Part shown: piece after piece, positions 32,101-43,564 of the stretch
Numbering within the stretch: position 1 is the stretch's first letter
Layout: each line of letters starts with the position of its first letter
Origin: Astrothelium macrocarpum
Lineage: Eukaryota > Ascomycota > Dothideomycetes > Trypetheliales > Trypetheliaceae
Direction: 5' to 3'
Length of the DNA stretch: 64,000 nucleotides
NCBI GenBank assembly: GCA_021030915.1
Contig: JAGEMR010000075.1
Location: 1 to 64,000 of the forward strand
Notes under the pieces: generated by a model
What the model saw: the letters and a program-made list of their open reading frames with translations, nothing else
Told to the model about the DNA's origin: nothing
Database searches by the model: none
Program-made: the position numbers and the translations under genes

Positions 32101-34474
32101 GGAACGAGTCATGCACGGACGACAAACTCTTCGTCCAGGTCTCGGTACTGATATCGTGGGACCCATGCCGTAAGACCTACACACACCTTATTCGCAATCT
32201 CGTAACTGGACTTTCACCGAAGTCAGGCCATGATAGGATGGATGTATATGTCAAAGGCCCCGGTAAAAGAAGGTTTGGAATACGATTCTGATCATATCCT
32301 AAAACATCGAATGCCTAAGCGATATTCCCAAGCTTGCTTCTTCTGTTAAGTTCTTGTCCGAATCTTTCTTCCTACATTTCTAAAATGTTATCTCCGCTCA
32401 TTTTAGTTAATGGCATGCTCTTTTTCTCAATATTCAGCTCACATCACAACCCTATTTGCAACTCAACCTTTTCCTAACTCATCGCTCCTTACGGGCATGT
32501 TCCCTTCGCTTAGACTCAGTCAGTCCCGAGTGTGAGTGTAATTTGACTTTGTTATTGGCTATTGGCTCCCGTAATCTCTCTCATTACACGCCATCCTTCG
32601 ATGAATCGGAGAATTATTCCTCTGGAATAACTGCTACTATTTCTCATAAAGTCATTTGGAGTACAGAAGAACTAAATAATGCTTATGCCAAAGGCTGCGG
32701 AGACGATTATTGCCTTGATACTCCGCTCCTTGATCCAGAATTCTGAACAGTCTATGGTTGCTCAAAGCTGATCCTCGGTTGTTCCTGTAACAGACTAGCC
32801 CTAAAGTGTTTGAGTTTGGTCGTCGCTAAGTTGTGGGACGCTATGGACTGTGAGCGGTTGGTGTTGAACGTGACAGGTTGCTGCAGCGCAGCTGACATGC
32901 ATTTCATGGATAAATCCTAAATATTTGGTGTGTTCTTCAAAGCTTAATTCAACTTAGTAATGTTGCTGTATGCCGAACCTTCCTACGGAGACTTATCATT
33001 TCAAGGTACGCCAAAATATGTCATCCTACCCCAGCTCTTTCTCCACTTTTCTTTTCTGGCTACGTACGACTTCACAACGCACACAATTTATGTACCACGC
33101 TACTAGAGGTAAAGAGAATCAAAATGGGTTTTGCTTCTCTGTTTCAGACAGACCATTTGTAGTCTTGCCTACTTCAAACAACGAAGTTCTCGACTGTTGA
33201 CTCTATGCTATTTCGGCTCATGGCCACTCTTCTATATTATTGGACCGCTATATGTGTTAAGAAACCCATTTCTTACTCCTCTTCCAGCGGTTCGGATGTA
33301 TTCAAATCTATTCTACTGTAACTATTCATTTTAACTTACAACGCTAACCAGGACCGATCGAGGCAAATCAGTAAATAAGACTGACCCTATCATTTCATCG
33401 ATTGTCCAGACCTATACTGGAGCAGGACCACGTTGGACGACGGAATCATATACATACGTATGCGTAAAGACAGCACAATAGCACAATGATATTGTAGGAA
33501 ACTACAAGAGAGTGTGCCATTTATCTAACGTAAAAGATAATGCTGAATGAGTGGAATTTTTGCAATCGGGATTGTCAACATTTTCGTCAGGGCAGATGTG
33601 AACACTCTGAGCTCTACGTGAACAGGATTTGGTGTGCGTTTGAAATCCCAACTTGATCAATGCTGACATGGCGAGACTCATCGGACGACTGTCATCGATC
33701 GAGACAGAAAAATCGGGACCTGGGTCAGCCAATATCGTGTCAATGCTGCAGACTTGACCTCCGTGATTGGCTGGCAGAACACCCTGTGTCCTCACGGCCA
33801 CTACGTTTCCTGGTGAGAATGATATGAATGAAGCATCGTCTTTATCCTCTTGGACATGGTAAGGTAAGGAGCTGTAGATCTTCACGACATTTCATCTTGA
33901 TCCGATGAATATGTTACAGTCTTTCGCAAATATTCTCCCTGGAATTATTTTGGATTGATGTGAGAAGTTCGAACCGACGTGTTCGAAAAGAAAGCCTTCG
34001 TGCCTTCTCAACTGTCATCCACCGTTCCCTGAGTCTGCTACTGACCGGTGAGGTAAACTCGATTTTTAGTCATCTCCCAACTGAATTAAAGTTACTTGTA
34101 AAGAAGTAGTGCCCTACTATTGTTCTACGGATCTGTGTCAAAATGTTAGCCGTGAACGAAGTTCTCAGAGCTGGATGCGACTTGGACGGCATTAAGCTCG
34201 TTCGCTAACCTCCTCCGCGTGTTATACCAATGCAATGATTTCCGTCAGGGTACTGCATGGGATCAATATACTATGAAAAATGACTATTAGAATCTCTCAA
34301 TGCGTGAATGCTGTAACCAGGAGACATGGTTTTGCTTGCTCTAGATGCAAATCGTGGCAAATCATTGACATCAAATATAGCTTGCTAATTCTATGTAGTA
34401 CGGCTTTCGGACGTTCGTAATGCTTTAATATACGGGCTGAATGTTCTATCCATGCAGTGCAATTTTGGCAACTC
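29166..34474. other. 5.3-kb gene-poor interval with weak open frames only
   Basis: Frames on both strands reach at most 131 codons. Those that look least random are minus 33502-33885 (128 codons, ISFSPGNVVAVRT, SVSIDDSRP), plus 32031-32291 and plus 32456-32746. I recognise no domain and cannot build a spliced gene. A perfect 18-bp palindrome lies at 30271-30288 and a purine-rich plus-strand tract at 31079-31128. The interval could hold species-specific small genes, decayed repeats, or regulatory DNA. Confidence 0.35.
30271..30288. repeat. Perfect 18-bp palindrome
   Basis: CAGCGGTTCGAACCGCTG is identical to its own reverse complement. I considered and rejected a tRNA T-arm. Confidence 0.9.
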
Positions 34475-35863
34475 CTATGTATTCGCCTTTCTGTCCGGAA
34501 TGTAATTTTGTTCTCTTTTCTTATTCGTAATACCGTCATCTTCGTGACTTTTCGGACTTCCACTGCCACCCGTTTCTCCCAGGGCCTCCCCACTCTTCCT
34601 CGCCTTTCCCTTTGTCCCATTCTGATCCTTCTTCCCTTTTTCATCCCGCTCTTGACTTTCCGCCTCTCCCCCCTGCGCCCTCTGGATCCCCTTCTTCAAT
34701 AACCTCCACTCCGGCGCCGGCACACTCAACAACCGACACACCGTCTTCCTGCGTTCTCGAAAGTCCTCATACAGCTCCTTCCATATCACCCGCTCCCTAC
34801 AACTCCCTCCATCTCTGCTGTGCCTAGTTGTCCTCACACAATCCGGTTGCATCTCCGCCAGCCCATCCCACGGCCACATGATCCACGGCTTTGGCAAAGG
34901 CCAATCGCTAAAGTGCACCAGCTTTGCCTCAGCCCGCGCGGCGTCCGCATCCCATGTCTCGAGCTCCTCTGGCGCGCCCAGGTATGCTGTGTGATCGTGG
35001 CCACGGAATTCGCCAGAGAGCAGCGCGTAGGGCCGGTGGGGGAGTACGAGGGCGGAAGAGCCAAAGCGGGCGTTCAGAAGGTCCATGTCGGTAGTTTGAG
35101 AGGTTGAAGGAGGAAGGGAGGAGGAAGAGGATTCCGAGCGCTGGTTGGCGAGGGTGGTGAGGAGGTGCGCGAGTTCGGAGGGAGAGGGTGTGAGGAGGAT
35201 GAGGAGGCTGGTGAGAGTGTGAGGACGATCGGAGAGCCAGTAGGCGCGGGACATGGCGATCGGGGCTGGAGGGAGGAGGAAGAGTTCGTCGAGAGGTTGG
35301 AGGAGCGTTATGTCGTTGTCGAGGTGGAGGACGCGGTCGTAGGAGGTGAGATTGAACGCGAGAAGCTTGGTGATGGATGTGTCCCAGGATTCCTGAGGGT
35401 GATCGAACGAGCCTGGTTGAGAGCTACCGGCTACCGCAAGGATCTGTATTGGGTGTAGTTTGACATTGTATTCATCTCTGGCAAGATTGAGGAGTTGACT
35501 GTCCCGATCTTTGGGGCCTGAGACCGTTAGATCCCACTGCTCCGGATAGAGGAGAACTCGATCCGCCTTGCTCCCGAGCCTGTCTAACGCTTCAAAAACC
35601 ATGACAGCGTTACAGAGTGTTGCGCTGTCGGTGGCATATTGGCTGTAGGCAAACTTTGACCAGTTTACGGTATTAGATGCTTTCGTTGATGTCGGATCAG
35701 TAGACCTTGAGGCGTAATATATCAAAATTAAAATAGCTATGCCAATGCTTGAAAGAAGGCGGGAGCGTTTGAAAGGGGAGGGCGGTCGAGCATATTGTTT
35801 GGAATCGTGAGTTTTGGAGAAATCATTTGAATTTCTGTAGCGACTGTGGAAACCTATAGACAT
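34475..35863 (-). CDS. GT8 glycosyltransferase, Gnt1-like type II membrane protein, 462 aa
   Basis: I start at 35863 (MSIGFHSRYR), because the 27 residues upstream of it in the open frame (from 35944) look unstructured. A single signal-anchor helix (LLSSIGIAILILIYYA) then lies about 37 residues in, as expected for a Golgi type II protein. The catalytic region has NAVMVFEALDRLG, KLLAFNLTSYDRVLHLDNDITLL with the DxD-like LDND metal-binding motif, and HFSDWPLPKPW, which is typical of fungal Gnt1-type N-acetylglucosaminyltransferases. These cap mannans or N-glycans with GlcNAc. The C-terminal tail is highly charged, repetitive (Gly, Lys, Glu) and probably disordered. It is divergent from the GH92 gene. 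Confidence 0.85.
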   Translation of the reverse strand: MSIGFHSRYRNSNDFSKTHDSKQYARPPSPFKRSRLLSSIGIAILILIYYASRSTDPTSTKASNTVNWSKFAYSQYATDSATLCNAVMVFEALDRLGSKADRVLLYPEQWDLTVSGPKDRDSQLLNLARDEYNVKLHPIQILAVAGSSQPGSFDHPQESWDTSITKLLAFNLTSYDRVLHLDNDITLLQPLDELFLLPPAPIAMSRAYWLSDRPHTLTSLLILLTPSPSELAHLLTTLANQRSESSSSSLPPSTSQTTDMDLLNARFGSSALVLPHRPYALLSGEFRGHDHTAYLGAPEELETWDADAARAEAKLVHFSDWPLPKPWIMWPWDGLAEMQPDCVRTTRHSRDGGSCRERVIWKELYEDFRERRKTVCRLLSVPAPEWRLLKKGIQRAQGGEAESQERDEKGKKDQNGTKGKARKSGEALGETGGSGSPKSHEDDGITNKKREQNYIPDRKANT

Positions 35864-36403
35864 TATACAGCCAAATTCAGTTTGGAAAGCATCCCCGATA
35901 CCTCCTGAATTAACGACCAAAGGGGAAAGTGAACATATATACACGAACCAGGAAGGACAGTGGTATTAAGTAGAGGGGAAAGAGGAAAAAAAAGTTTCAG
36001 CTCGTGGGGTTGCTTCATTGTACCCCTTTTACAAGGGGCTTCAGTGACAAATCGGAGAGGTCTGACAACTCCTCAATTTCCCATCTCAACATCATCTCTC
36101 CATTGATATCGCGAAGAGGCTCATCGTGATTATAATCTCCAGCATCCTAATCCGAGTGCACTAGGCTTGGATTTATTCTTTTGCTGCCAAGAACTGCGAT
36201 GTCACCGCAACAGCGGGGAATGATATCACCCCCGCATCTCCCTGGCCGCTTCGTGCATCGAGTTTGGAAAGGATGTCGGCGCTGCTGATAGTAGGCTTGG
36301 TATAATGTATAGACTCTTTATGTCTTTGCCAGTAAGTTGGACAAATTTGACAGCCGCATACTTGGACAAACTGGAGCCTTTGTACGCTCCTTTTACAAAT
36401 AGC
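35864..36403. promoter_or_regulatory. Divergent promoter between GT8 and GH92 genes
   Basis: Between the two chosen start codons are about 540 bp. No other gene fits here. The region carries several C+T-rich tracts and a TATAATG-like stretch near 36300 just upstream of the GH92 frame. Shared control is inference from the arrangement. Confidence 0.5.
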
Positions 36404-38981
36404 ATGTGGCCATTCTTCTCGTCTTTCTTGTTTGCCTCCTACGCGGTAGGAGTTGGAAGCTCATATCATGAGAATCCGGGCGTTCTCCAGTATGTAAACC
36501 CGAAAATCGGGACGTTTGGCTACAGTCCAAATGACAATGGAGGCATGATTCCGTCCGTTTCTGTGCCTTTCGGCATGACTCGATGGACTCCCCAAACAAG
36601 AGAGAATTTCATCTCTCAGTGTCCCTACCATGATGCAGATCAATACATGCATGGATTCCAAGCGACCCATCAACCTGCCATTTGGATGGGGGAGTCTGGG
36701 CAGGTGGTCTTGACACCTGGCGTTGGTCAAATACAGCCGTTATTTGAGCAAAGGGCACATAGAATTGATAAGGAGACCGAGGTTAGTACACCGTACGTGT
36801 ACGAAGTTACTATAGACGCTCAATCGGTTGCGTTTGGAGCGAATTTGACGGAAAGTATATATTCACCCGTCCCAGGAGGCGCTCAACCAGTCCCAGATGA
36901 TGTTAGGGAGGGAGCAAATGGCCGCACGAGAAGAGCTTTGCCTGAGCAGGCTCAGCCAACACAGCGACCTGTGAGTGTTAATGCTCAAGCGCCAAGCAAC
37001 AGCAGTGCTTCTGGAAACATCAAGGTAAACATCTTCACCACAGTGATGGGCACCTCAAATGTGAATCTGACAAAGTCTTCAGCTAGCTTTGACTGCAACA
37101 TCGCATGTTGGACACTTTCGTATGGATTTCTCTCAAAATCAAACTTCTTCAGATGAGGACACAGCTTTCGACTTGGACCCATATGTCTTTTTGCAAGCAA
37201 CACGTGCAAATTGGACTGGCCATCTCGAAATCAACGCCTCCACACAAGAGATCTCAGGAAGTAATTCCCAAAGGCAAGATTATGCACTTGGACCTTCGCG
37301 TGCACCATCCTTCAGGGGATATTTTGTATCCCGTTTCTCAGAACCATTCGTTTCGCATGGTATCGCTCAGGGAGGAGAGCTCCAAGCAAGTATTAGTATC
37401 GCCAATGGCACAGATATCGGCGCTTGGGTCAAATTCGGAAAAAGTATAACGCGCGTTGAAGTACGTACAGGCGTGTCTTTCGTTAGCGTTGACCAGGCTC
37501 GCAGGAATTTGGACATTGAATCACCAAACAATCACACGTTCGATGACATTGTGGAAGAAGTCAAAGAGGCCTGGCTGGAGAAGTTGGGTAGGGTAACTAT
37601 CGAAGGTGTAAATCAAACATCCTCAGCATATGATCCAAGGACTATCTGGTATACCGGTCTATTCCATGCACTTCAGTATCCCTCCGATTTTTCAGAGCCG
37701 ACCGAAAGTAAGGATGGAGGTCTTCGCACATTCTACAGCGGATACACAGACTCCATTCACCAAGCTGAAGACTCCTATTATCAGTCTTGGTCGATTTGGG
37801 ATACATTTCGTGCAGAACATAGTCTCCTTACTCTATTTGCCCCGGAGAGAGTAAATAGCATGATGAGGTCACTCGTTCAAATATTCAATTGGTCTGGTCG
37901 TCTGCCAATGTGGGCTAACATCATTGAAACGAACATCATGATTGGCACTCATGTTGATGCTGTTTTGGCCAATGCTCTTGCTCGAGGCTTTCGTGATTTT
38001 GACATTGCTCAGGCCTGGGCTGGTGTTAGGAAGAACGCCTTCTTTCCATCTGATCAAGACACAGAGCTCCTTTACTACGACCGCGAGCCTTACACTCCTG
38101 ATGAGGTCCGCGCAGGGCTCACATTCTACATGCAACCCGGGCCTGAAGGAAGCTACGTTCCTAATGATCAGTGGGCCGAAAGCGCTTCCCGCACACTTGA
38201 CTATGCCTTCGATGACTTCGCCGCCTCAGTTGTTGCAGCTCACGCCGGCGACAATGCAACGTCGGCTCAACTCCTTGCTCGCGCTCAAAACTACCACAAC
38301 ATCTACAACGCTGATACGACCTTCATGGAAGCCAAGAATGCCAACGGCACGTGGGCTGGCCCTGACCAAGGTTGGACGGAAGGAGATGAGTGGGTCTACA
38401 CCTTCAACGTGATGCACGATCCGGATGGCCTCGCCGCCATGATGGGTGGCCCTGCGGCTCTCAAAGCCAAACTCGACGCGCACTTTACGGGCGGTCATAA
38501 TGATCAGACGAACGAACCTTCGCATCATGTCCCGTACTTGTACGCCGCCATCGGTTACCCTGCCAGCACGCAGAATCTCACGCGCCAGATTGCTTGGGAC
38601 AATTACAATGCAACATCGGCCGGTTTAGGGGGGAATGAAGATCTCGGCCAGATGAGCGCGTGGTATATTTTCTCCGCACTTGGCTTCTATCCCGTGAATC
38701 CAGCCTCTGATAAGTATATCGTTGGCTCGCCGTTCTTTGAGAAGGTGACGCTAAGATTCCCAGCTGGGGCGGAGAGCGGCGGGGTGGTGAGCAACAGTCA
38801 GAAAGAACATGATTTAGTAATTAGCGCACCGGGAGCACCGACAAAGCCTTTTGTAAAGAGCTTGACGGTAGACGGAAGAAACGTGGAGAAGCCGGTGCTG
38901 ACACATGGGGACATTGTTGGAGCTAGATCCATTGTGTTCGAGATGGCGGATACGCCCCAGAGCTGGGGGAGTTTCAGCTAG
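36404..38981 (+). CDS. Secreted GH92 alpha-mannosidase, two exons
   Basis: Exon to 37024, intron 37025-37082 (58 bp, GTAAAC, ATCTGAC branch, CTTCAG), exon 37083-38981. The apparent frameshift between two long frames is resolved by this phase-0 intron, which joins NIK to LALTATSHVGHFRM. The frame is open from an ATG at 36305, but a signal peptide (MWPFFSSFLFASYAVG) begins at 36404, giving 839 aa. GH92 landmarks are VNPKIGTFGYSPNDNGGMIPSV, GFQATHQPAIWMG, SIWDTFRAEHSLLTLF, WTEGDEWVYTFNVMHD, NEPSHHVPYLYAA and GGNEDLGQMSAWYIFSALGFYPV. The family consists of calcium-dependent exo-alpha-mannosidases, mostly alpha-1,2. A proline- and glutamine-rich insert before the intron, containing RTRR, is not part of the fold. 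Confidence 0.92.
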
Positions 38982-39784
38982 GCTTCCTAGCGGATTACCA
39001 CGAGAGATGAAAATCCTGATCGTTCATGTGTGTGACTCCAGATTCGGATCGGAAGATTTTAATGAGAAAGATTTCCGTACCTACATTCAAAAGGCGGCAG
39101 GCAAATGACTTCCGAAGCTTCCGTCCCGCGCTTACGGTCACACCAACCCAACCATTGCCTATAGAAGCTGGTCGCCTGCGAAGTAAAGAGGCGCAGCTGA
39201 AAGTAGGTGACCACTCTCTTCCATCGCTTGAATAAAGCGCGAACCACGTGGTACCAAGTGTGGTAAGTGAGATTGCCCCAAGAGTAAGACCCACCATTTT
39301 CCGTTAATGCATGCACGTTGTACCGCGCGGCTCGTATTTCGCGTTACTCACCCCTTTCTGGAGACGGGACGTCATGCATGTCCCTTGCCGAAAATCACAA
39401 CCTCCAACGTGCCTGACTAAAAGATTGCCTTGGCAGGCAATCAAATTGTGTTACGTAAAAAATATTGAGAAAGCAGCGGTGAGTTGGTCTGACAATACTC
39501 TGCCTTCTTGCCAAGACGAGGATGAATGGACAGGAAACAAGCTGATCGTCGGACGCACAACAACTACGATATAGAGAGCCTATTACACGGTGTGTGGCAA
39601 TGAAGCATGACAATCAAATATGAGAACGCACAATATGTTTTAATTTCTACTTGCAAAAATAAGACTTCAATGCTGAAGGAGCGTCTAATGTCAGAGAACC
39701 GAATCAAATCTTTTCCAATCCTTCCATCATCTCACAGCCAATCTACCACAACGTCCATCCCGTCTCCAACTGACCAGGACCCCT
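38982..39784. other. Convergent intergenic, nothing recognised
   Basis: This lies between the stops of the GH92 gene and the small cysteine-rich gene. Short frames without motifs. Confidence 0.4.
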
Positions 39785-40565
39785 CTATGAAGTGCCTGTA
39801 GCACATGCAGTCACTGTAGTCGTAGAGTCTACAAAGCTAGTCTTTATCCCGCCGACACATACCTGTGTAGCCGTGCGTTAGCATTTGATGGTTTTCAGTG
39901 AAATGTTTCAGTGGCTCAAGAGGGTTCAGGAGTACTACTCGTGATGTCAAAGGCACGGGGCTGAAGGAGAACTTACGGGTCCGGGACCACCGATGGGTGG
40001 TAGGGTCGTGGTAGTCAAGATGCACCCTTGGCAGTCAATCGAGTCCGTTGCCGTGTAGATATCGCTCGTGTGGGTGCATCCAAAAGGCGCGCGTGTCGTG
40101 ATAGTTGAGGTGCATGGCTGCTCCGGTCCACCGGGGTTGATGGAGGGGCTTGTGCGCTTTTCCAAGGTCGTGGTCAAGGTCTGAATGGGTCCCCCTGGGT
40201 TGATGGACGGTGCACAGGCAGTCACGGTTGTGGTGCCAGGGAGCGTCTCAGTCGTTGGGCAGATCTATATCACACAATGTAAGCTATTCGGTTCGGGATG
40301 AGGCGAATGAAAGAAGACTGTTATAGAGTCTGGACAAGCGAAGGGTATTGGCTGTTCTGGAGAGACTGACAATGTCGCATACAGGGCCCACAGAAGAGGT
40401 GACGAGGGCACAGCCACGGCAGTCAACTGTCGCAGTTGCAGTATAGGCGCTCACTGGTGGGCAGCACCCACGCTCTTTCTCAATGACGGACGTGCAAGTA
40501 GGAGAGGGATAGTCTTGAGCAAGGCCAAAGGCGGCAAGAGACAGAATAACTGCGGCGGTTTTCAT
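39785..40565 (-). CDS. Small secreted cysteine-rich repeat protein, three exons, 182 aa
   Basis: Exons 40565-40383, 40264-39977 and 39862-39785; introns of 118 and 114 bp, all phase 0. The signal peptide MKTAAVILSLAAFGLA is followed by a mature protein built from a duplicated module. SAYTATATVDCRGCALVTSSVGP and SDIYTATDSIDCQGCILTTTTLPP each carry the core YTAT-x3-DC-x-GC, and each module is followed by a VC or IC pair. TTTVTACA occurs in exon 2 (TTTVTACAPS) and again near the C-terminus (TTTVTACATG), and INPGGP occurs twice in the linker. It is rich in Thr/Ser/Pro and so probably O-glycosylated. Cell-wall protein or secreted effector are both possible. I know no function for this family. The ~115-bp introns fall between modules. 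Confidence 0.8.
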
Positions 40566-41336
40566 GATGAATGGATTGGGATGGTCTGTAGTAGGTAATG
40601 GTCTTGATGCGCGAAGGTTGATATTGTAGTGACGAGCTGGGAGGCTTTTTTGGGAAGGCAGCCAGGTCCATTTATACTCTCAAGATGCAAACTCTGTTAC
40701 TCATCGGCCAGACCGACTACAGTGGAGCGCATTCTACGTTCTTGGTATAGGTAGAGTAGCCATTACTCAAATCTGCTAGGAGCGGCATCTTTGAAGAGCC
40801 AAAGCCCATCTCCATTCCTCGGTGGAACCGTATGTAGCCGTATTATAGGTTGCGTGATGTCTCACAGCCCATCAGCATAGCGTTGTGGCCTTTGTTTAGG
40901 CAAGTGCCCCGGCAAGAAGGCATTGAAGATCTCTAGCGAGAGGCACGGAAAGCTGAGCGTTTTTCTTAGTCACCGGTGACATCTTTAGAATGGTGGCTGA
41001 AGCGCCACGTGCAATCGTAATTTCGGTTTGAATGAGACGGCCCGTCAGCGATCAGCCATCGCGCCCCATTGGAGAAGCTTATACGAATGTATGTTAGTAT
41101 GAAGCGGTAAGTTGTAGCGATGTCTCCAAGGGTCGTAACGAGGCGGAAATTCTAGAACTAATCTATTTTCTACCAACGGGATGCAAAATCTTATAAACCA
41201 GTGAGTACAATAATTTTAGAAAATCCAGATTTTTTGGTCTAACGGAATTTATTGCGGTTTGCGTATCGGGTATTCTCGAGATAAACTTCAATCTAGAATA
41301 AATTGCCAGTACATTAGTTGTTACATTCGCCGAGGC
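40566..41336. other. Intergenic, nothing recognised
   Basis: This is the promoter of the cysteine-rich gene and the 3' flank of the MFS gene. There is no long frame. Confidence 0.4.
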
Positions 41337-43564
41337 TCATTTCTTGAGACTTACCCTTTTGTTCATTTTTTTATCCACGTCCTTACAGGACGCGGACGCG
41401 ACGAGGCCTACGATCCCAAATGCCATCGAAGTCATGGCTACAACACTGATGACAAGCACGGCTTAGCAGGCAGTTTAGGGCTTATGATTAGTTGTTACCT
41501 ACAAAATTGCTCTACAATAAGAGGCGTTAATAGCCGGAGTCACAGCTTCCACGACCGAAGGATCAAAGGACGTCGCTAGCATAGAATTGCTGATTGCTTT
41601 GAGTAGACTGGGCAATGCGGATGCCGGCACACCGGCCGCAATCGCCGCGGGAGGTACGCGTTTCGAGAGCTCCGTAGCAAGGGTGTTGTCGAGGACAGTA
41701 GTATATACAGCCGTTCCAACTCGTATAGGTCAGTCTTCGATTTGAGATTAGTCTAAAACGAGACTTGAGACTTACTGGCACCAGCAGCGAAGCGAAATGT
41801 ACCAGATATGCCCCCAGCAATGCCTAAGTCTTTATGCTGAACTCCCATTTGGGTGATGGCAATTGCTAGATAGATTGCGTATCCAAAACCCATTTGTGAA
41901 AGAAAGACAAAGGCAGTCATCATGGCCTTATTGGCTGGTGTCACAAGTCCCAGTAAGGATCCAAAAAGAACCATAATAAATGAGGATCCAGTTAGTTGCC
42001 TCTGCCAGTGCCTGATTTTGCTGCCAAATGCCGTCAAAAAGATAGCACCGGCTGTGATTGCGAACCCTTGAGGGAGAGACAGTACAATTGCATATTTCCA
42101 GTCCGCGCCACCATTGGTATAGAAGACAGTAATCATAGTGGGCCAAATTATGCTGCTGGAGTAGTAGAACATGTTTATCACACCAAGTGCGATCGCTGGT
42201 GCCGTAAAGTCTCGTCCCCAGGATGAGACGAAAATATGACGGGGTGTAATAGGATGCTTCGGAATATATGTCTCCCAAATCGCGAACACGATTAAGAGAG
42301 AAAATCCAACAGCCAGAGGCGCGACAACATGAGCATCTGACGAAGGATAAATTCCGGCCCAAACTATGCCCAGAAGTACTGGAACAGCTCCAATGGCAAA
42401 CAAGAACATTCCTAGGAGATACTAAGCCCTCTTCGCGTATGTTCATCAATTTTCATTACTCACCAACATAGTCCAGCTCCTTCAGTATCTGCGGAATAGG
42501 GGCTCCCCCACTGCGGGTTCTATTAGCATAAAATATCGCTATGTTATCTACTTCAAATAGCTTACGGATGAGCTGGCGGGAAGTAGAGGAACAACAATCC
42601 AAGAAACGACAAGAATTGGCAAATAGCCATTGACCAGTAATTCCATTGCCAGGTTCCAAATTCGATACCGTATCTGGCGGTGACAGGAGCGACTATAACC
42701 GTAACGTAGATGACAGAATCAGCAATAACGACGCCGATATGTCTCCATTTATTCGGAAGAAGCTCTGGAAGCGCAAAAGCGGCCATCTAATGCTGATCAG
42801 CCATGACCCTGACTATTCGCATCTTTTTGACACGTACTTGGCAGAGAGCTCCACCAAACCCAATGATGACCATTCCTGCCGTAACTTGGTTACTATTCTT
42901 GGCAGACCCCACAACAATATGACCAATGAAGGTGATCTTGTCAAAGGTTATCATCTTATCCAAAGCTTCTTGTTCCGCGCATCACTCACAAGATTCCCTG
43001 AGACCAGAAACCATCGCCGTCCAAGAAGATCCGAATTAGGACCACTACGTTTGCATTCAGTGAAAGCTTCCTCACCGCACCTGAGATGTTACGTACAACC
43101 ACAGAAACGAGACTGTGATGGCAATTGTCCAAGCCTACGAAAAGTTTGCGTTAACAAAATGCCCTCAACGGTCAGAGTTCTATCTCTTACAGGAATGTAC
43201 CACACATAACCAGTAGGATCACCCAAATCAGTAGAAACCACGCTTCCAATCGCTGCCATGACTGGGACAGCCCAGAATGAGAGGCCATATCCGAGTGATA
43301 AAATCTAATGCACTCTTGTTAAGTACAGCAAGATGCAGATTCCATCGAACTTTAGAGTTCAATGCTCACCATGCAAACAGTCCATGTTTTTAGGGTAACG
43401 ATAGGTTCGAAATCATCGCTTGAGCCACCGGGCTCGCTAATCTCTATGCTCTTCTCTGTATCAAACCCATTTTCTTGAGAGTCGTGCGGTGAACGCGATT
43501 GTGCGTCTTCCTTCTCTGCGGCCGGCGCCTTACTGTATTGACCGACGTTTTCGCTTGGAGCCAT
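41337..43564 (-). CDS. Tri12-type MFS transporter, ten exons, 579 aa
   Basis: Exons: 43564-43370, 43304-43191, 43134-43097, 43044-42990, 42936-42838, 42786-42566, 42519-42464, 42411-41776, 41719-41503 and 41445-41337; they sum to 580 codons. All junctions keep family motifs: LSFWAVPVMAAIGSV, FLWFGPNSDLLGRRWFLVSGNL (the MFS loop 2-3 motif), GHIVVGSAKN, GFGGALCQMAAFALPELLPNKWR, FGTWQWNYWSMAI, ELDYVGMFLFAIGAVPVLLG, and GGISGTFRFAAGAIGTAVYTTVL. The N-terminal 60 residues are acidic and cytosolic. The family includes the trichothecene efflux pump Tri12 and many siderophore or toxin exporters; the substrate here is unknown. No biosynthetic cluster adjoins it. Exon 3 is only 38 bp. The plus-strand frame 42646-43209 is a shadow. 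Confidence 0.88.

Noticed and set aside
37025..37170. Apparent frameshift in the GH92 gene
   Set aside because: A 58-bp intron with GT donor, CTGAC branch and CAG acceptor joins the two frames in phase 0 and restores the family sequence.
42646..43209. 187-codon plus-strand frame
   Set aside because: It runs antisense across several exons and introns of the MFS gene, which has full protein support.
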